DNA of 64,000 nucleotides from Tabrizicola_A sp964393035 (GCA_964393035.1 CAYMRX010000001.1:601966-665965), one strand, 5' to 3'; counted from the first letter of the stretch, positions 46,978 to 55,957 are shown. Notes: generated by a model not told the origin, from the letters alone. Translations and numbers: made by a program.

Positions 46978-48132
46978 ATGACCCAGATTTCCCCGATTGA
47001 CCCCGCAGACCTCACCGCCGCACTGATCCGCTGCAACTCCGTCACCCCGGCCGAAGGCGGGGCACTGGTTCTTTTGCAGGGCCTGCTGGAAAGCGCAGGC
47101 TTTGCCTGCACCCGCGTTGATCGCGGCGGGATTGCCAATCTTTACGCCCGTTGGGGGGCCAAAGGTGCCAATAAAAGCTTTGGTTTCAATGGCCACACCG
47201 ATGTGGTGCCGGTGGGCGACCTTTCGGCTTGGACGCAAGACCCCTTTGGCGCGGCGGTGGTGGACGGCTGGATGTATGGCCGTGGCGCCACCGACATGAA
47301 ATCCGGCGTCGCCGCCTTTGCCGCAGCGGCGGTGGATTTCGTGCGTCAGACCCCGCCCGATGGCGCGGTCATTCTGGCGATCACCGGCGATGAGGAGGAC
47401 GTCGCCACCGATGGCACTGTCGCCCTTCTGGACTGGATGGCGACAGCGGGCGAGCGGATGACGCATTGCCTGGTGGGCGAGCCGACCTGCCCGAATGAGA
47501 TGGGCGAGATGATGAAGATCGGTCGCCGCGGCTCGATGACCTGCTGGTTCACCGCCCAAGGCGTGCAGGGCCATTCGGCCTATCCGCACCGGGCGAAGAA
47601 CCCGATGTCGGCGCTGGTCAAATTGATGGCGCGGCTGGAAGAAAAACCGCTGGACGAAGGCACGGCGCATTTCGACCCCTCGACCTTGGCGATCACCACC
47701 ATTGATTGCGGCAACCCGGCCAATAACGTGATCCCGGCCAAGGGCACGGCCACGGTGAACATCCGTTTCAATGATCTGCACTCAGGCGCCAGCCTGTCGG
47801 ACTGGCTGCGCAACCATGCCGCCGCGGTACAGGCCGAAACCGGGGTCGAGATCACCTGCCGGATCTCCATTTCGGGCGAAAGCTTTCTCACCCCGCCCGG
47901 CGATTTCTCGGCACTGGTGGCGGCGGCTGTGCAGGCCGAAACCGGGCGCAAGCCGGAATATTCCACCTCCGGCGGCACCTCGGATGCGCGCTTTGTCAAA
48001 GACCATTGCCCGGTTGTGGAGTTTGGCCTTGTCGGCCGCACCATGCATCAGGTCGATGAACGGGTCGAGGTGGCGCAGATCCACCAGTTAAAGGCGATCT
48101 ACACCCGCATCCTGAAGGATTACTTCGCATGA
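46978..48132 (+). CDS. dapE: Succinyl-diaminopimelate desuccinylase
   Basis: DapE (384 residues) is the M20-family zinc hydrolase that releases LL-diaminopimelate from its succinyl derivative. Metal and catalytic motifs are NGHTDVVPVGD, MYGRGATDMKSG and ITGDEEDVATDG, and the lid region has FTAQGVQGHSAYPHRAKNP. The ATG at 46978 (MTQISPIDPADLTAALIRCN) matches the family start. It overlaps the GNAT gene by 4 bases. A 264-bp gap separates it from the Hint gene, with which it is divergent. Confidence 0.96.
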   Translation: MTQISPIDPADLTAALIRCNSVTPAEGGALVLLQGLLESAGFACTRVDRGGIANLYARWGAKGANKSFGFNGHTDVVPVGDLSAWTQDPFGAAVVDGWMYGRGATDMKSGVAAFAAAAVDFVRQTPPDGAVILAITGDEEDVATDGTVALLDWMATAGERMTHCLVGEPTCPNEMGEMMKIGRRGSMTCWFTAQGVQGHSAYPHRAKNPMSALVKLMARLEEKPLDEGTAHFDPSTLAITTIDCGNPANNVIPAKGTATVNIRFNDLHSGASLSDWLRNHAAAVQAETGVEITCRISISGESFLTPPGDFSALVAAAVQAETGRKPEYSTSGGTSDARFVKDHCPVVEFGLVGRTMHQVDERVEVAQIHQLKAIYTRILKDYFA

Positions 48133-48548
48133 TCGAGATTGCCGAAACCCGCGACATCGCCACCTGCCGCGCCCTGCGCCGTATCGTCTTCATCGAAGAA
48201 CAAGGCGTGTCCGAAGCCGATGAGGTGGATGACAAGGATGACGAGGCCATTCACCTGCTGGCCACGCTGAACGGCAAGCCGGTCGGCTCGGCGCGGCTTT
48301 TGATCTCGGGCGAGACTGGCAAGATCGGTCGGGTCTGCGTCTTGGCGGAGACGCGCGGCACCGGGCTGGGCGCCCAATTGATGCGCGCGGCGGTGGACAG
48401 GTTCCGGCAGGTCCCCGGCGTGACAAAGGTGAAACTCGGCGCACAAACCCATGCGCTGGGGTTTTACGAGCGGCTGGGGTTTGAGGCGCACGGGCCGGAA
48501 TTCGACGATGCCGGGATTGCGCACCGCGAGATGGTGCTGGCCCTCTGA
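48129..48548 (+). CDS. GNAT-family N-acetyltransferase
   Basis: The protein has 139 residues with the acetyl-CoA-binding motif A GRVCVLAETRGTGLGAQLMR (R/Q-x-x-G-x-G/A type) and the C-terminal FYERLGFEAHGPEFDDAGIA-H pattern of ElaA/YjcF-like GNATs. The N-terminus CRALRRIVFIEEQGV is typical of that subgroup. Its ATG overlaps the dapE stop (ATGA), so the two are co-expressed; substrate unknown. Confidence 0.87.
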   Translation: MIEIAETRDIATCRALRRIVFIEEQGVSEADEVDDKDDEAIHLLATLNGKPVGSARLLISGETGKIGRVCVLAETRGTGLGAQLMRAAVDRFRQVPGVTKVKLGAQTHALGFYERLGFEAHGPEFDDAGIAHREMVLAL

Positions 48549-48572
48549 CCGCCGTGCATCGAGCCGCTTCGC

Positions 48573-48658
48573 TTTCATCTTGGTTCAAATACCCCCGCCG
48601 GAGGCTCCTGCCATTGGCCGCGCATGCCTCCGGCGGGGGTATTTAGGCCAAGATGAAA
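48573..48658. repeat. Rhodobacteraceae-type intergenic inverted repeat, copy 2
   Basis: Two 32-base arms (48573-48604 and 48627-48658) are inverted copies with three mismatches. The left begins TTTCATCTTGG and continues AAATACCCCCGCCGGAGG; the right is its reverse complement around a 22-base spacer. The words TTTCATCTTGG and AAATACC are shared with copy 1 at 37259-37312. The stem lies after the dapE-GNAT unit and before rnr. Confidence 0.85.
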
Positions 48659-48703
48659 CGGCATGATGTGGTCTTGTGCGCCAAGCCGTGCTAGGTCTGG
48701 CCC

Positions 48704-50956
48704 ATGAACCCGATACCCACCAAAGACCAGATCCGCCAGTGGATCGCTGAAAACCCCGGCCTTTCGGCCAAGCGCGATATTGCCAAGGCTTTTGGCATCA
48801 AGGGCGATGCCAAGATCGACCTCAAGCGCATCCTGCGTGAAATGGAAGACGAGGGGGCATTGGAAAAGAAGGCCCGGCGCTTCCGTGAGCCGGGCGTCTT
48901 GCCGCCGGTCGCCGTGTTGCAGGTGCTGGCACCGGACAGCCAAGGCGATCTGTTCGCCGTGCCTTTGGAAGAAGGCGTCGACAGCACGGTGCGTGTGCTG
49001 ATCGTGGCGCAAAAGGGTGATCCGGCCTTGGGCGCGGGGGATCGCATTCTGGGCCGTCTGACGCCCGTAAAAGCCGAAGGCCATGGCTATGAGGCACGGC
49101 TTATCCGGCGGCTCGGGTCGAACCCGCTCAAGGTTCTGGGGATTTTCCGCGAAGGCCATGAGGGCGGCCGGATCGTGCCCATCGACAAAGGGCAGGACAA
49201 GGAATGGCGGGTGGCGCGCGACGCCGCGAATGGCGCGCGGGATGGCGAGTTGGTTGAGGGCGAGGCCGTTGGCAACCGCCGTCTTGGCCTGCCGCAGGCG
49301 CGGGTCATCGCGCGACTGGGCGATCCGTCCGGCGCACGCGCTGTCAGCCTGATCGCCATTCACCAGCACGGCATTCCCGACCAATTCCCCGATGCCGTGA
49401 TCGCCGAAGCCGACAAGGCCGAACCGGTGGGTCTGTCGGGCCGCGAAGACCTGCGCGACCTGCCCTTGGTTACCATTGACCCCATTGATGCGCGCGACCG
49501 GGACGATGCGGTTTATGCCGAGGCCGATACCGAACCGGGCAATCCCGGCGGCCACGTGATCTGGGTCGCGATTGCCGATGTATCGCATTACGTCACGCCG
49601 GGCTCTGCCTTGGACCGCGAGGCGCGGCGGCGGGGCAACTCGACCTATTTCCCCGACCGGGTGGTGCCGATGCTGCCCGATATCCTGTCGGGCGATTTGT
49701 GCAGCCTGCACGAACATGTCGACCGCGCCTGCATGGCGGTGCGGATGCGGATTGACGCCCATGGCAACAAGCTGTCGCACCGCTTTACCCGAGGGCTGAT
49801 GCGGTCGAAGGCGTCCTTGCATTACGGGCAGGTACAGGCGGCCATCGACGGGCAGGCGGACGACAAAACCGCCCCCCTGCTGGAGCCGGTCCTGAAACCG
49901 CTTTACGCCGCCTATGCCGCCTTGGTGCAGGCCCGTGCGGCGCGGCAGCCCTTGGACCTTGATCTGCCCGAGCGCAAGATCGTGCTGGATGACAGCGGCA
50001 AGGTGACGTCGGTCGCCTTCTATGAGCGTTTTGACGCCCATAAGCTGATCGAGGAGATGATGATCCTCGCCAATGTCGCCGCGGCCGAGGAATTGATCCG
50101 GCTGAAGCGGCCCTTGCTGTTCCGCGTGCATGAGGAACCCTCGCCCCTGAAGCTGGAGGCCCTGCGTGAGGTGGCCGTGGCATCGGGCATGACGCTGGCC
50201 AAGGGGCAGGTGTTGAAGACGGCGCATCTCAACCGGCTGTTGTCCCAAGCCGAGGGCACCGAGTTTGACGAGCTTATCAACCTGACGACGCTGCGCAGCA
50301 TGACGCAGGCCTATTATAATCCTGAAAACTTTGGTCATTTCGGGCTGGCCTTGCGCAACTACGCGCATTTCACCTCGCCCATCCGGCGCTATTCCGACCT
50401 GATCGTGCATCGGGCGCTGATTGCCGGGCATGGTTGGGGCAAGGATGGGCTATCGGCCTGGGACATCGAGAACCTGGACGAAACCGCCAAGCTGATTTCC
50501 GAAGCCGAGCGGCGGTCGATGGCCGCCGAGCGCGACACGACAGATCGCTATCTGGCGGCGTTCTTGGCCGACCGGGTGGGCAGCACCTTTACGGGCCGAA
50601 TTTCCGGGGTGCAACGCTTTGGCCTGTTCGTGAAGCTGGATGAAACCGGGGCGGATGGGCTGGTTCCGATCCGGGCCGTCGGGCGCGAGTTCTTCCATTT
50701 TGACGATGCGAGCCAAACCCTGACGGGGGCCGATACCGGCATGACCATTGGGATCGGGCAGCGGGTAACGGTCAAACTGGCCGAAGCCATTCCCGTCACC
50801 GGCGGGCTGGTGCTGGAACTGCTGGAAATTGACGGCGCGGGTCTTCCGGCTGGCAAATCTCGCAAGGGCGGGCGGTTCAACCCGCGCAAGCCGGGGGCCG
50901 CAAAGGCCAAGGCGTCAAAGCTGGCCCGCAAGATCGTGCGCAAACGGCGGGGCTGA
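48704..50956 (+). CDS. rnr: Ribonuclease R
   Basis: RNase R (750 residues) is a processive 3'-5' exoribonuclease able to digest structured RNA, with roles in rRNA and mRNA quality control. A winged-helix N-terminus (IRQWIAENPGLSAKRDIAKA) precedes cold-shock domains. The RNB catalytic domain has the aspartate cluster in TIDPIDARDRDDAVYAE (about 260-276) and later NFGHFGLALRNYAHFTSPIR. A C-terminal S1 domain (VGSTFTGRISGVQRFGLFVK) and a Lys/Arg-rich tail follow. The transglycosylase gene starts 2 bases after its stop. Confidence 0.95.
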   Translation: MNPIPTKDQIRQWIAENPGLSAKRDIAKAFGIKGDAKIDLKRILREMEDEGALEKKARRFREPGVLPPVAVLQVLAPDSQGDLFAVPLEEGVDSTVRVLIVAQKGDPALGAGDRILGRLTPVKAEGHGYEARLIRRLGSNPLKVLGIFREGHEGGRIVPIDKGQDKEWRVARDAANGARDGELVEGEAVGNRRLGLPQARVIARLGDPSGARAVSLIAIHQHGIPDQFPDAVIAEADKAEPVGLSGREDLRDLPLVTIDPIDARDRDDAVYAEADTEPGNPGGHVIWVAIADVSHYVTPGSALDREARRRGNSTYFPDRVVPMLPDILSGDLCSLHEHVDRACMAVRMRIDAHGNKLSHRFTRGLMRSKASLHYGQVQAAIDGQADDKTAPLLEPVLKPLYAAYAALVQARAARQPLDLDLPERKIVLDDSGKVTSVAFYERFDAHKLIEEMMILANVAAAEELIRLKRPLLFRVHEEPSPLKLEALREVAVASGMTLAKGQVLKTAHLNRLLSQAEGTEFDELINLTTLRSMTQAYYNPENFGHFGLALRNYAHFTSPIRRYSDLIVHRALIAGHGWGKDGLSAWDIENLDETAKLISEAERRSMAAERDTTDRYLAAFLADRVGSTFTGRISGVQRFGLFVKLDETGADGLVPIRAVGREFFHFDDASQTLTGADTGMTIGIGQRVTVKLAEAIPVTGGLVLELLEIDGAGLPAGKSRKGGRFNPRKPGAAKAKASKLARKIVRKRRG

Positions 50957-50958
50957 GT

Positions 50959-52209
50959 GTGGGCAGGCGGGCGCCAAGGTTTCTTGCCCTTGTGCTGGTC
51001 TTGGCCGCCCCTGCCCATGCAGGCCCGCAAGACACCGAAGCCGCCATGAGCGAAACCATCGGGGAGGCGATGTTGACCGAAGGAACCGGCACGCAAGACG
51101 GGCTAGACCAATGGCTGGCGGGTTTCCGCGACCGCGCTTTGGCGGCGGGTATTGCCTCGGGCACGCTGGGGGCGCTGGCGGGGGCGGAATATCTGCCGAA
51201 GGTCGTCCAAAATGATCGCCACCAGAACGAATTTACCAAAACCATATGGGATTATCTGGACAAGGCGGTATCGGAAGATCGCATCGCCGGTGGCATTGGG
51301 GCCTTGGAAAAGCACAAGGACACGCTGGACCGCATCGAAGCGACCTATGGGGTGGATGCCGAAATCGTCACCGCCATCTGGGGCCTGGAAAGCGCCTATG
51401 GCGCGGTGCGCGGCGATCTGCCGACGCTGCACGCCTTGGCAACGCTGGCCTATGACGGACGGCGTGGCGCGTTCTTTGAGCGTGAGTTGATTGCCGCCCT
51501 GAAGATCATTCAGGCAGGCGACGCTACCACGGAAACCCTGCGCGGATCATGGGCCGGGGCGATGGGGCACACGCAGTTCATGCCCTCAAGCTGGCATGCC
51601 TTTGCGGTGGATTTCACCGCTGACGGCAAGCGCGACATCTGGAGCGATGACCCAACCGATGCCTTGGCCTCAACCGCCGCCTATCTGGCTGGCAAGGGCT
51701 GGATCAAGGGCGCGCCATGGGGGGTGGAGATCACCCTGCCGCAGGGCTTTGACTATGACCTGACAACCGAACGGGTGAAAAAGCCGGTGGCCGAATGGCA
51801 GGCCATGGGGGTTCGTCTGGCCATGGGGGGCGATTTGCCCGACCATGGGCTGGCCTCGGTCCTGTTGCCCGGCGGGCATAGGGGCGCGGCGTTTCTGATT
51901 TTCCAGAACTTCCATGTCATCGAGAGCTATAACACCGCCGATGCTTATGTAATCGCCGTGGGCCATCTGGCAGACCGATTGAAGGGGGGCGGGCCGATCC
52001 TGTCGCCTTGGCCGCGCGAGGAGCGCGCACTGTCGTTCGATGAGCGGGTGGCCTTGCAAAAAATGCTGACCGCAGCGGGTTTTGACACCGGGGGCGTCGA
52101 TGCCAAGATGGGGCCAAAAACCGTGGCGGCGCTGAAAGCGTTTCAAAAGGCCAAGGGGCTGGTGCCTGATGGCTTCCCCACACCGTCGGTACTGCACGCC
52201 TTCGAGTAA
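50959..52209 (+). CDS. Lytic murein transglycosylase (MltB-like) with peptidoglycan-binding domain
   Basis: The protein has 416 residues. A signal peptide (FLALVLVLAAPAHAG, cleavage near residue 21) leads to a catalytic domain of the SLT_2/MltB family: ITAIWGLESAYG-type VTAIWGLESAYGAVRG with the catalytic Glu, and GAMGHTQFMPSSWHAFAVDF. A peptidoglycan_binding_1 domain occupies about 355-416 (GVDAKMGPKTVAALKAFQKA). It cleaves murein glycan strands to 1,6-anhydro ends in the periplasm. No lipobox is seen, so it is soluble. The GTG at 50959 lies right after the rnr TGA, so it is probably read from the same transcript. Confidence 0.88.
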   Translation: MGRRAPRFLALVLVLAAPAHAGPQDTEAAMSETIGEAMLTEGTGTQDGLDQWLAGFRDRALAAGIASGTLGALAGAEYLPKVVQNDRHQNEFTKTIWDYLDKAVSEDRIAGGIGALEKHKDTLDRIEATYGVDAEIVTAIWGLESAYGAVRGDLPTLHALATLAYDGRRGAFFERELIAALKIIQAGDATTETLRGSWAGAMGHTQFMPSSWHAFAVDFTADGKRDIWSDDPTDALASTAAYLAGKGWIKGAPWGVEITLPQGFDYDLTTERVKKPVAEWQAMGVRLAMGGDLPDHGLASVLLPGGHRGAAFLIFQNFHVIESYNTADAYVIAVGHLADRLKGGGPILSPWPREERALSFDERVALQKMLTAAGFDTGGVDAKMGPKTVAALKAFQKAKGLVPDGFPTPSVLHAFE

Positions 52210-52318
52210 AAACGCTGTGACCTGCAAAGTTTCAGACCAAAGTCCATATCGCAGGCCGGAAGCTTGCCAGTAGGCTTTGACATGGAATCATCCATCGACC
52301 CAGCCCATGGAGAGCCAG

Positions 52319-52759
52319 ATGAAAACCTTTGCCAAAACGCTTTTGATCGGCCTGCTTTTGACCACCGGCGCCGTTTATGCCGAAATCGAGGCCACCACGC
52401 CCGAAGTGAAAGCGCGTCAGGAACTGATGAAATCCTTTGGCGGCGCGGCCAAGACCTTGGGTGGCATGGCTTCGGGTGAGGTGGCCTATGATGCCGTTGC
52501 CGCAGAGGCCGCGAAACAAACCCTTGTGACAGGGGCGGCCGAGATCGAGGCCAAGTTCACTGCCAATGTCGAAGACCCCGGCACCAAGGCCAAGCCCGAG
52601 ATCTGGACCGGCTGGGATGCGTTCCTTTCCAAAGCCAAAGGTCTTGGCGATGCGGCCGCTGCGCTGGATGTTGCCTCGGTTGAAACCATCGGTGCGGGGA
52701 TGAAGAACATCGGTGGGGCTTGCAAGGCCTGTCACACCGATTATCGAGTAGCGGATTGA
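52319..52759 (+). CDS. Cytochrome c'/c556-type heme protein
   Basis: The protein has 146 residues: a signal peptide (KTLLIGLLLTTGAVYAE, cleavage near residue 21) followed by a four-helix-bundle pattern and a single C-terminal heme attachment motif, GGACKACHTDYR (CKACH). This layout is that of class II cytochromes c (c', c556). These periplasmic proteins bind NO or act in minor electron transfer. A GGAGAG ribosome site lies before the ATG. It ends in a strong terminator. Confidence 0.9.
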   Translation: MKTFAKTLLIGLLLTTGAVYAEIEATTPEVKARQELMKSFGGAAKTLGGMASGEVAYDAVAAEAAKQTLVTGAAEIEAKFTANVEDPGTKAKPEIWTGWDAFLSKAKGLGDAAAALDVASVETIGAGMKNIGGACKACHTDYRVAD

Positions 52760-52783
52760 AACAGTATTCAATGGTGCATGGTT

Positions 52784-52817
52784 ACCCCCGGCGTCACCGC
52801 CGGGGGTGTTTATTTTA
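52784..52817 (+). terminator. Intrinsic terminator after the cytochrome gene
   Basis: ACCCCCGGCG (52784-52793) pairs perfectly with CGCCGGGGGT (52798-52807) around TCAC, followed by GTTTATTTTA. The T-rich tail overlaps the stop codon of the convergent I78 gene. Confidence 0.9.
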
Positions 52818-53072
52818 GCCGCAGGTCACGCGGGAAATCATGCCCGCCTCATTGATTTCGATGTTCAGCCGATCTGCGCTGTAGTCCATCGTCACAGCCA
52901 TGCCGGGATGAATGATCCGCACAGGGGTGCCGAATTTCATGGTCTGCAAAACCGTTTCAGATTGACCGACCAGATCTTGCAAGGCGGCCGCGCCGCAGGT
53001 TTCGACGGGCGGGATCGCCTCCTCGACGCAAGCGGCAAAGACAAAGGGCAACAGCAGGGCAAGGCGGCGCAT
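52815..53072 (-). CDS. I78-family peptidase-inhibitor lipoprotein
   Basis: The protein has 85 residues. A lipoprotein-like signal (LALLLPFVFAACVEE, Cys near 15) is followed by the I78 core CGAAALQDLVGQSETVLQTM, VRIIHPGMAVTMDYSADRLN and the ending INEAGMISRVTCG. I78 proteins inhibit serine proteases in the periplasm. It is complete by family standards. A second, diverged I78 gene sits directly upstream and a third fragment beyond that, apparently by tandem duplication. Single-domain product; target protease unknown. Confidence 0.82.
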   Translation of the reverse strand: MRRLALLLPFVFAACVEEAIPPVETCGAAALQDLVGQSETVLQTMKFGTPVRIIHPGMAVTMDYSADRLNIEINEAGMISRVTCG

Positions 53073-53084
53073 CGGCAGGCTCCT

Positions 53085-53381
53085 TTAACCACACATCAGC
53101 CGCAGGATGCGGCCAGCCACATCGACCTCGGCGTTCAACCGGGCCGGGTTCACCTCACTTGTAATCTCTTGCCCCGGCCAAAGCACGCGCAGCGGCCCGA
53201 TCAGGCGGAAATCGGCCAGTTGGGCCATCGGCGCCCCACGCAGATCAGGCAGCAAGGCCAACCCACAGCGGTCGGGCTGTGGCGGCAGCATGTCGTCCAC
53301 CGGGCCCATGTGCGACTGTCCCGCCAGCGGAAAACATCCCGCCAGCACACAGATCGCCAGAAGGGGTGCGATCAGCCGCAT
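53085..53381 (-). CDS. Diverged I78-like lipoprotein
   Basis: The protein has 98 residues with a clear lipobox (LLAICVLAGCFP). The core follows I78 order but is weaker: CGLALLPDLRGAPMAQLADF, then GPLRVLWPGQEITSEVNPAR and LNAEVDVAGRILRLMCG. Compared with the neighbour, the PGxAVTMDY block has become PGQEITSEV, so binding may have changed. It is 12 bases upstream of the canonical I78 gene on the same strand. A 43-residue frame overlaps its start by 10 bases. Confidence 0.75.
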   Translation of the reverse strand: MRLIAPLLAICVLAGCFPLAGQSHMGPVDDMLPPQPDRCGLALLPDLRGAPMAQLADFRLIGPLRVLWPGQEITSEVNPARLNAEVDVAGRILRLMCG

Positions 53382-53503
53382 GACAACCGATAGACCAGCC
53401 CCGTCGCATCGGCATCGGGATCATAGGTCGACAGCAAGCGGGGTTTATGGGTGCGAGCCGAAAGGCCTAGAAACGGATAGAAAATCAGGAGGATCGCCTT
53501 CAT
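53372..53503 (-). CDS. 43-residue open frame resembling an I78 C-terminus
   Basis: An ATG at 53503 opens 43 codons ending in TGA at 53374-53372, inside the start of the next gene. The peptide (MKAILLIFYPFLGLSART, then PRLLSTYDPDADATGLVYRL-SCG) has a hydrophobic start. Its final block, GLVYRLSCG, aligns with GMISRVTCG and GRILRLMCG of the two I78 neighbours. AGGAG lies inside rather than before it, so translation is unproven. It could be a remnant of a third I78 copy or a short leader peptide. Confidence 0.45.
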   Translation of the reverse strand: MKAILLIFYPFLGLSARTHKPRLLSTYDPDADATGLVYRLSCG

Positions 53504-53580
53504 CGAATGTCGTTTCCTGCGTTGCAATTTCAACCGTTCTGGCACAGCCTGCGCGCGTTGATAAGGGGAGGAATTCCATA

Positions 53581-54717
53581 ATGCGCACCCGTGCCGCCGT
53601 TGCCGTAGCCGCTGGCCAACCTTTGCAGATCATGGAGGTCAATCTGGATGACCCCAAGGAAGGCGAAGTTCTGATCGAGATCAAGGCCACCGGAATTTGC
53701 CATACCGATGAATTCACCCTGTCGGGCGCCGACCCCGAAGGCATTTTCCCCTCGATCCTTGGCCATGAAGGCGCGGGCGTCGTGGTGAAATGCGGCCCCG
53801 GCGTGAAATCGCTGAAGCCCGGCGATCATGTGATCCCGCTTTATACCCCCGAATGCCGCGAATGCCCGTCTTGCCTTTCCCGCAAGACCAACCTTTGCAC
53901 CGCGATCCGCGCCACCCAAGGCCAGGGCCTGATGCCCGATGGCACGACGCGGTTTTCGATGCTGGATGGCACCCCGATCTATCACTACATGGGCTGCTCG
54001 ACCTTCGCACAGCACACGGTCATGCCGGAAATCGCGCTGGCCAAGGTGCGCGAGGATGCGCCTTTCGACAAGATCTGCTACATCGGCTGCGGCGTGACCA
54101 CCGGCATCGGTGCCGTGCTGAACACCGCCAAGGTGGAGCATGACGCCACCGCCGTGGTCTTTGGTCTGGGCGGCATTGGCCTGAACGTCATTCAGGGCCT
54201 GAAAATGGCAGGCGCGCGGATGATCATCGGCGTCGACCTGAACGACGACAAGGAAGAATGGGGCCGCAAGTTCGGCATGACCCATTTCATCAACCCGAAG
54301 AAACTGGCCGAAGGCACCTCTGTGGTGCAGGCGATTGTTGACCTGACCAAGACGCCTTTCGACAAGATCGGCGGGGCGGATTACTCGTTTGATTGCACCG
54401 GCAACGTCAAGGTGATGCGCGACGCGCTGGAATGCACCCATCGCGGTTGGGGTCAGTCGATCATCATCGGCGTGGCACCCGCGGGGGCGGTGATTGAAAC
54501 CCGGCCCTTCCAACTGGTCACGGGGCGCGTCTGGAAAGGCACCGCATTCGGCGGCGCGCGGGGCCGGACGGATGTGCCGACGATTGTCGATTGGTACATG
54601 GACGGCAAGATCGAGATCGACTCGATGATTACCCACATCCTGCCCTTGGAACGCATCAACGAAGGCTTTGATCTGATGCACGCGGGCAAGTCGATCCGGG
54701 CGGTGGTGGTTTACTGA
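53581..54717 (+). CDS. adhC: S-(hydroxymethyl)glutathione dehydrogenase/class III alcohol dehydrogenase
   Basis: The protein has 378 residues. It oxidises S-hydroxymethylglutathione, the formaldehyde-glutathione adduct, with NAD+ and can also reduce S-nitrosoglutathione. Catalytic zinc ligands are in GICHTDEFTLSG and GHEGAGVV; structural zinc is in PECRECPSCLSRKTNLC. The Rossmann motif is VFGLGGIGLNVIQGLKMAGA. The length and the ending FDLMHAGKSIRAVVVY match class III ADH. GGGGAGG lies before the ATG at 53581. The usual companion S-formylglutathione hydrolase (fghA) is not adjacent. Confidence 0.96.
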   Translation: MRTRAAVAVAAGQPLQIMEVNLDDPKEGEVLIEIKATGICHTDEFTLSGADPEGIFPSILGHEGAGVVVKCGPGVKSLKPGDHVIPLYTPECRECPSCLSRKTNLCTAIRATQGQGLMPDGTTRFSMLDGTPIYHYMGCSTFAQHTVMPEIALAKVREDAPFDKICYIGCGVTTGIGAVLNTAKVEHDATAVVFGLGGIGLNVIQGLKMAGARMIIGVDLNDDKEEWGRKFGMTHFINPKKLAEGTSVVQAIVDLTKTPFDKIGGADYSFDCTGNVKVMRDALECTHRGWGQSIIIGVAPAGAVIETRPFQLVTGRVWKGTAFGGARGRTDVPTIVDWYMDGKIEIDSMITHILPLERINEGFDLMHAGKSIRAVVVY

Positions 54718-54735
54718 GAAATCACAACGAATAAA

Positions 54736-54770
54736 CAAAAAGGCCTGTGGGAACCCCACAGGCCTTTTTG
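54736..54770. terminator. Bidirectional terminator between adhC and rlmN
   Basis: CAAAAAGGCCTGTGGG (54736-54751) pairs with CCCACAGGCCTTTTTG (54755-54770), a 16-bp stem with a 3-base loop, followed by TTTT. A-rich and T-rich flanks make it work from both sides. Confidence 0.92.
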
Positions 54771-54772
54771 TT

Positions 54773-55957
54773 TTAGCTGGCCTTCGTCTCCGCCTCGATC
54801 TGCGCCTTGGACTTGCGCTGCCGCTCGGTTGCCGATTTCAACTGGCCGCAAGCCGCCATGATATCCTCGCCGCGCGGAGTGCGGATCGGGGTGGCGTAAC
54901 CGGCCTTGTAGATGATGTCGGCAAAGGCGTGGATGCGGTTGCCGGAGGAGCGTTTGTAAGGCGCGCCGGGCCATTCGTTGAACGGGATCAGGTTCACCTT
55001 GGCCGGGATACCTTCCAAAAGCTTCACCAGACGATGCGCGTCTTCCTTCGTATCATTCACGCCGTCCAGCATGACATATTCGAAGGTTATGCGCTCCGAA
55101 TTCGACAGGTTCGGATAATCTTTCAACGCGGCGAGAAGGGTTTGAATATTCCACCGCTTGTTGATCGGCACCAGAACGTCGCGCACCTCGTCCGTCGTGG
55201 CGTGGAAGCTGACCGCCAAGAGGCAGCCGATTTCCGTGGCGGTGCGGGCGATTTCGGGAACAACGCCAGAGGTCGACAGCGTGATGCGGCGACGGCCAAG
55301 GGCGATGCCCTCATTGTCCATCACCACCTTCATCGCATCGCGGACGTTTTCAAAATTATAAAGCGGTTCGCCCATGCCCATCAGGACGATGTTCGACACC
55401 AGCCGCACCTCCTCCTTGGGGGCGCCCGGCACCGGCCATTCGTTCAGGTCATCGCGGGCCAGCATCACCTGACCGACAATCTCGGCCGCGGTCAGGTTGC
55501 GCACCAGTTTCTGCGTGCCGGTGTGGCAGAACGAACAGGTCAGCGTGCAACCGACTTGGGACGAGATGCACAGCGTACCACGGTCGGTTTCGGGGATATA
55601 GACCACCTCCACCTCATGCCCGCCGGCGATGCGCACCAGATATTTCCGCGTGCCATCTTCGGAAATCAGGCGGGTCACCACCTCGGGCACTTCCAGCACG
55701 AAGTTGTCGGCCAGAAGCGCGCGGTAATCCTTGGCAAGGTTGGTCATGCGGTCAAACTCGCGCACGCCCCAATGGTAGACCCATTGCCAGACCTGCCCCA
55801 CCCGCATCTTGGCCTGCTTTTCCGGTGTGCCTGCGGCAATCAGCGCCGCGCGCATCTGGTCGCGCGTCATGCCCACCAGATTGGCTTTGTCGCCCTCGGG
55901 CAGCTTGCGCGGCAGGGTCATAACATCTTGGGTGATCGGAGCGGTGGCATCAGTCAT
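54773..55957 (-). CDS. rlmN: Dual-specificity RNA methyltransferase RlmN
   Basis: RlmN (394 residues) is a radical-SAM enzyme that methylates C2 of A2503 in 23S rRNA and A37 of some tRNAs. The 4Fe-4S motif is CTLTCSFCHTG (CxxxCxxC). VSNIVLMGMGEPLYNFENV and ITLSTSGVVPEIAR are characteristic, and PFNEWPGAPYKRSSGNRIHA precedes the conserved C-terminal cysteine in MAACGQLKSA. The start codon is the ATG at 55957. Confidence 0.95.
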   Translation of the reverse strand: MTDATAPITQDVMTLPRKLPEGDKANLVGMTRDQMRAALIAAGTPEKQAKMRVGQVWQWVYHWGVREFDRMTNLAKDYRALLADNFVLEVPEVVTRLISEDGTRKYLVRIAGGHEVEVVYIPETDRGTLCISSQVGCTLTCSFCHTGTQKLVRNLTAAEIVGQVMLARDDLNEWPVPGAPKEEVRLVSNIVLMGMGEPLYNFENVRDAMKVVMDNEGIALGRRRITLSTSGVVPEIARTATEIGCLLAVSFHATTDEVRDVLVPINKRWNIQTLLAALKDYPNLSNSERITFEYVMLDGVNDTKEDAHRLVKLLEGIPAKVNLIPFNEWPGAPYKRSSGNRIHAFADIIYKAGYATPIRTPRGEDIMAACGQLKSATERQRKSKAQIEAETKAS

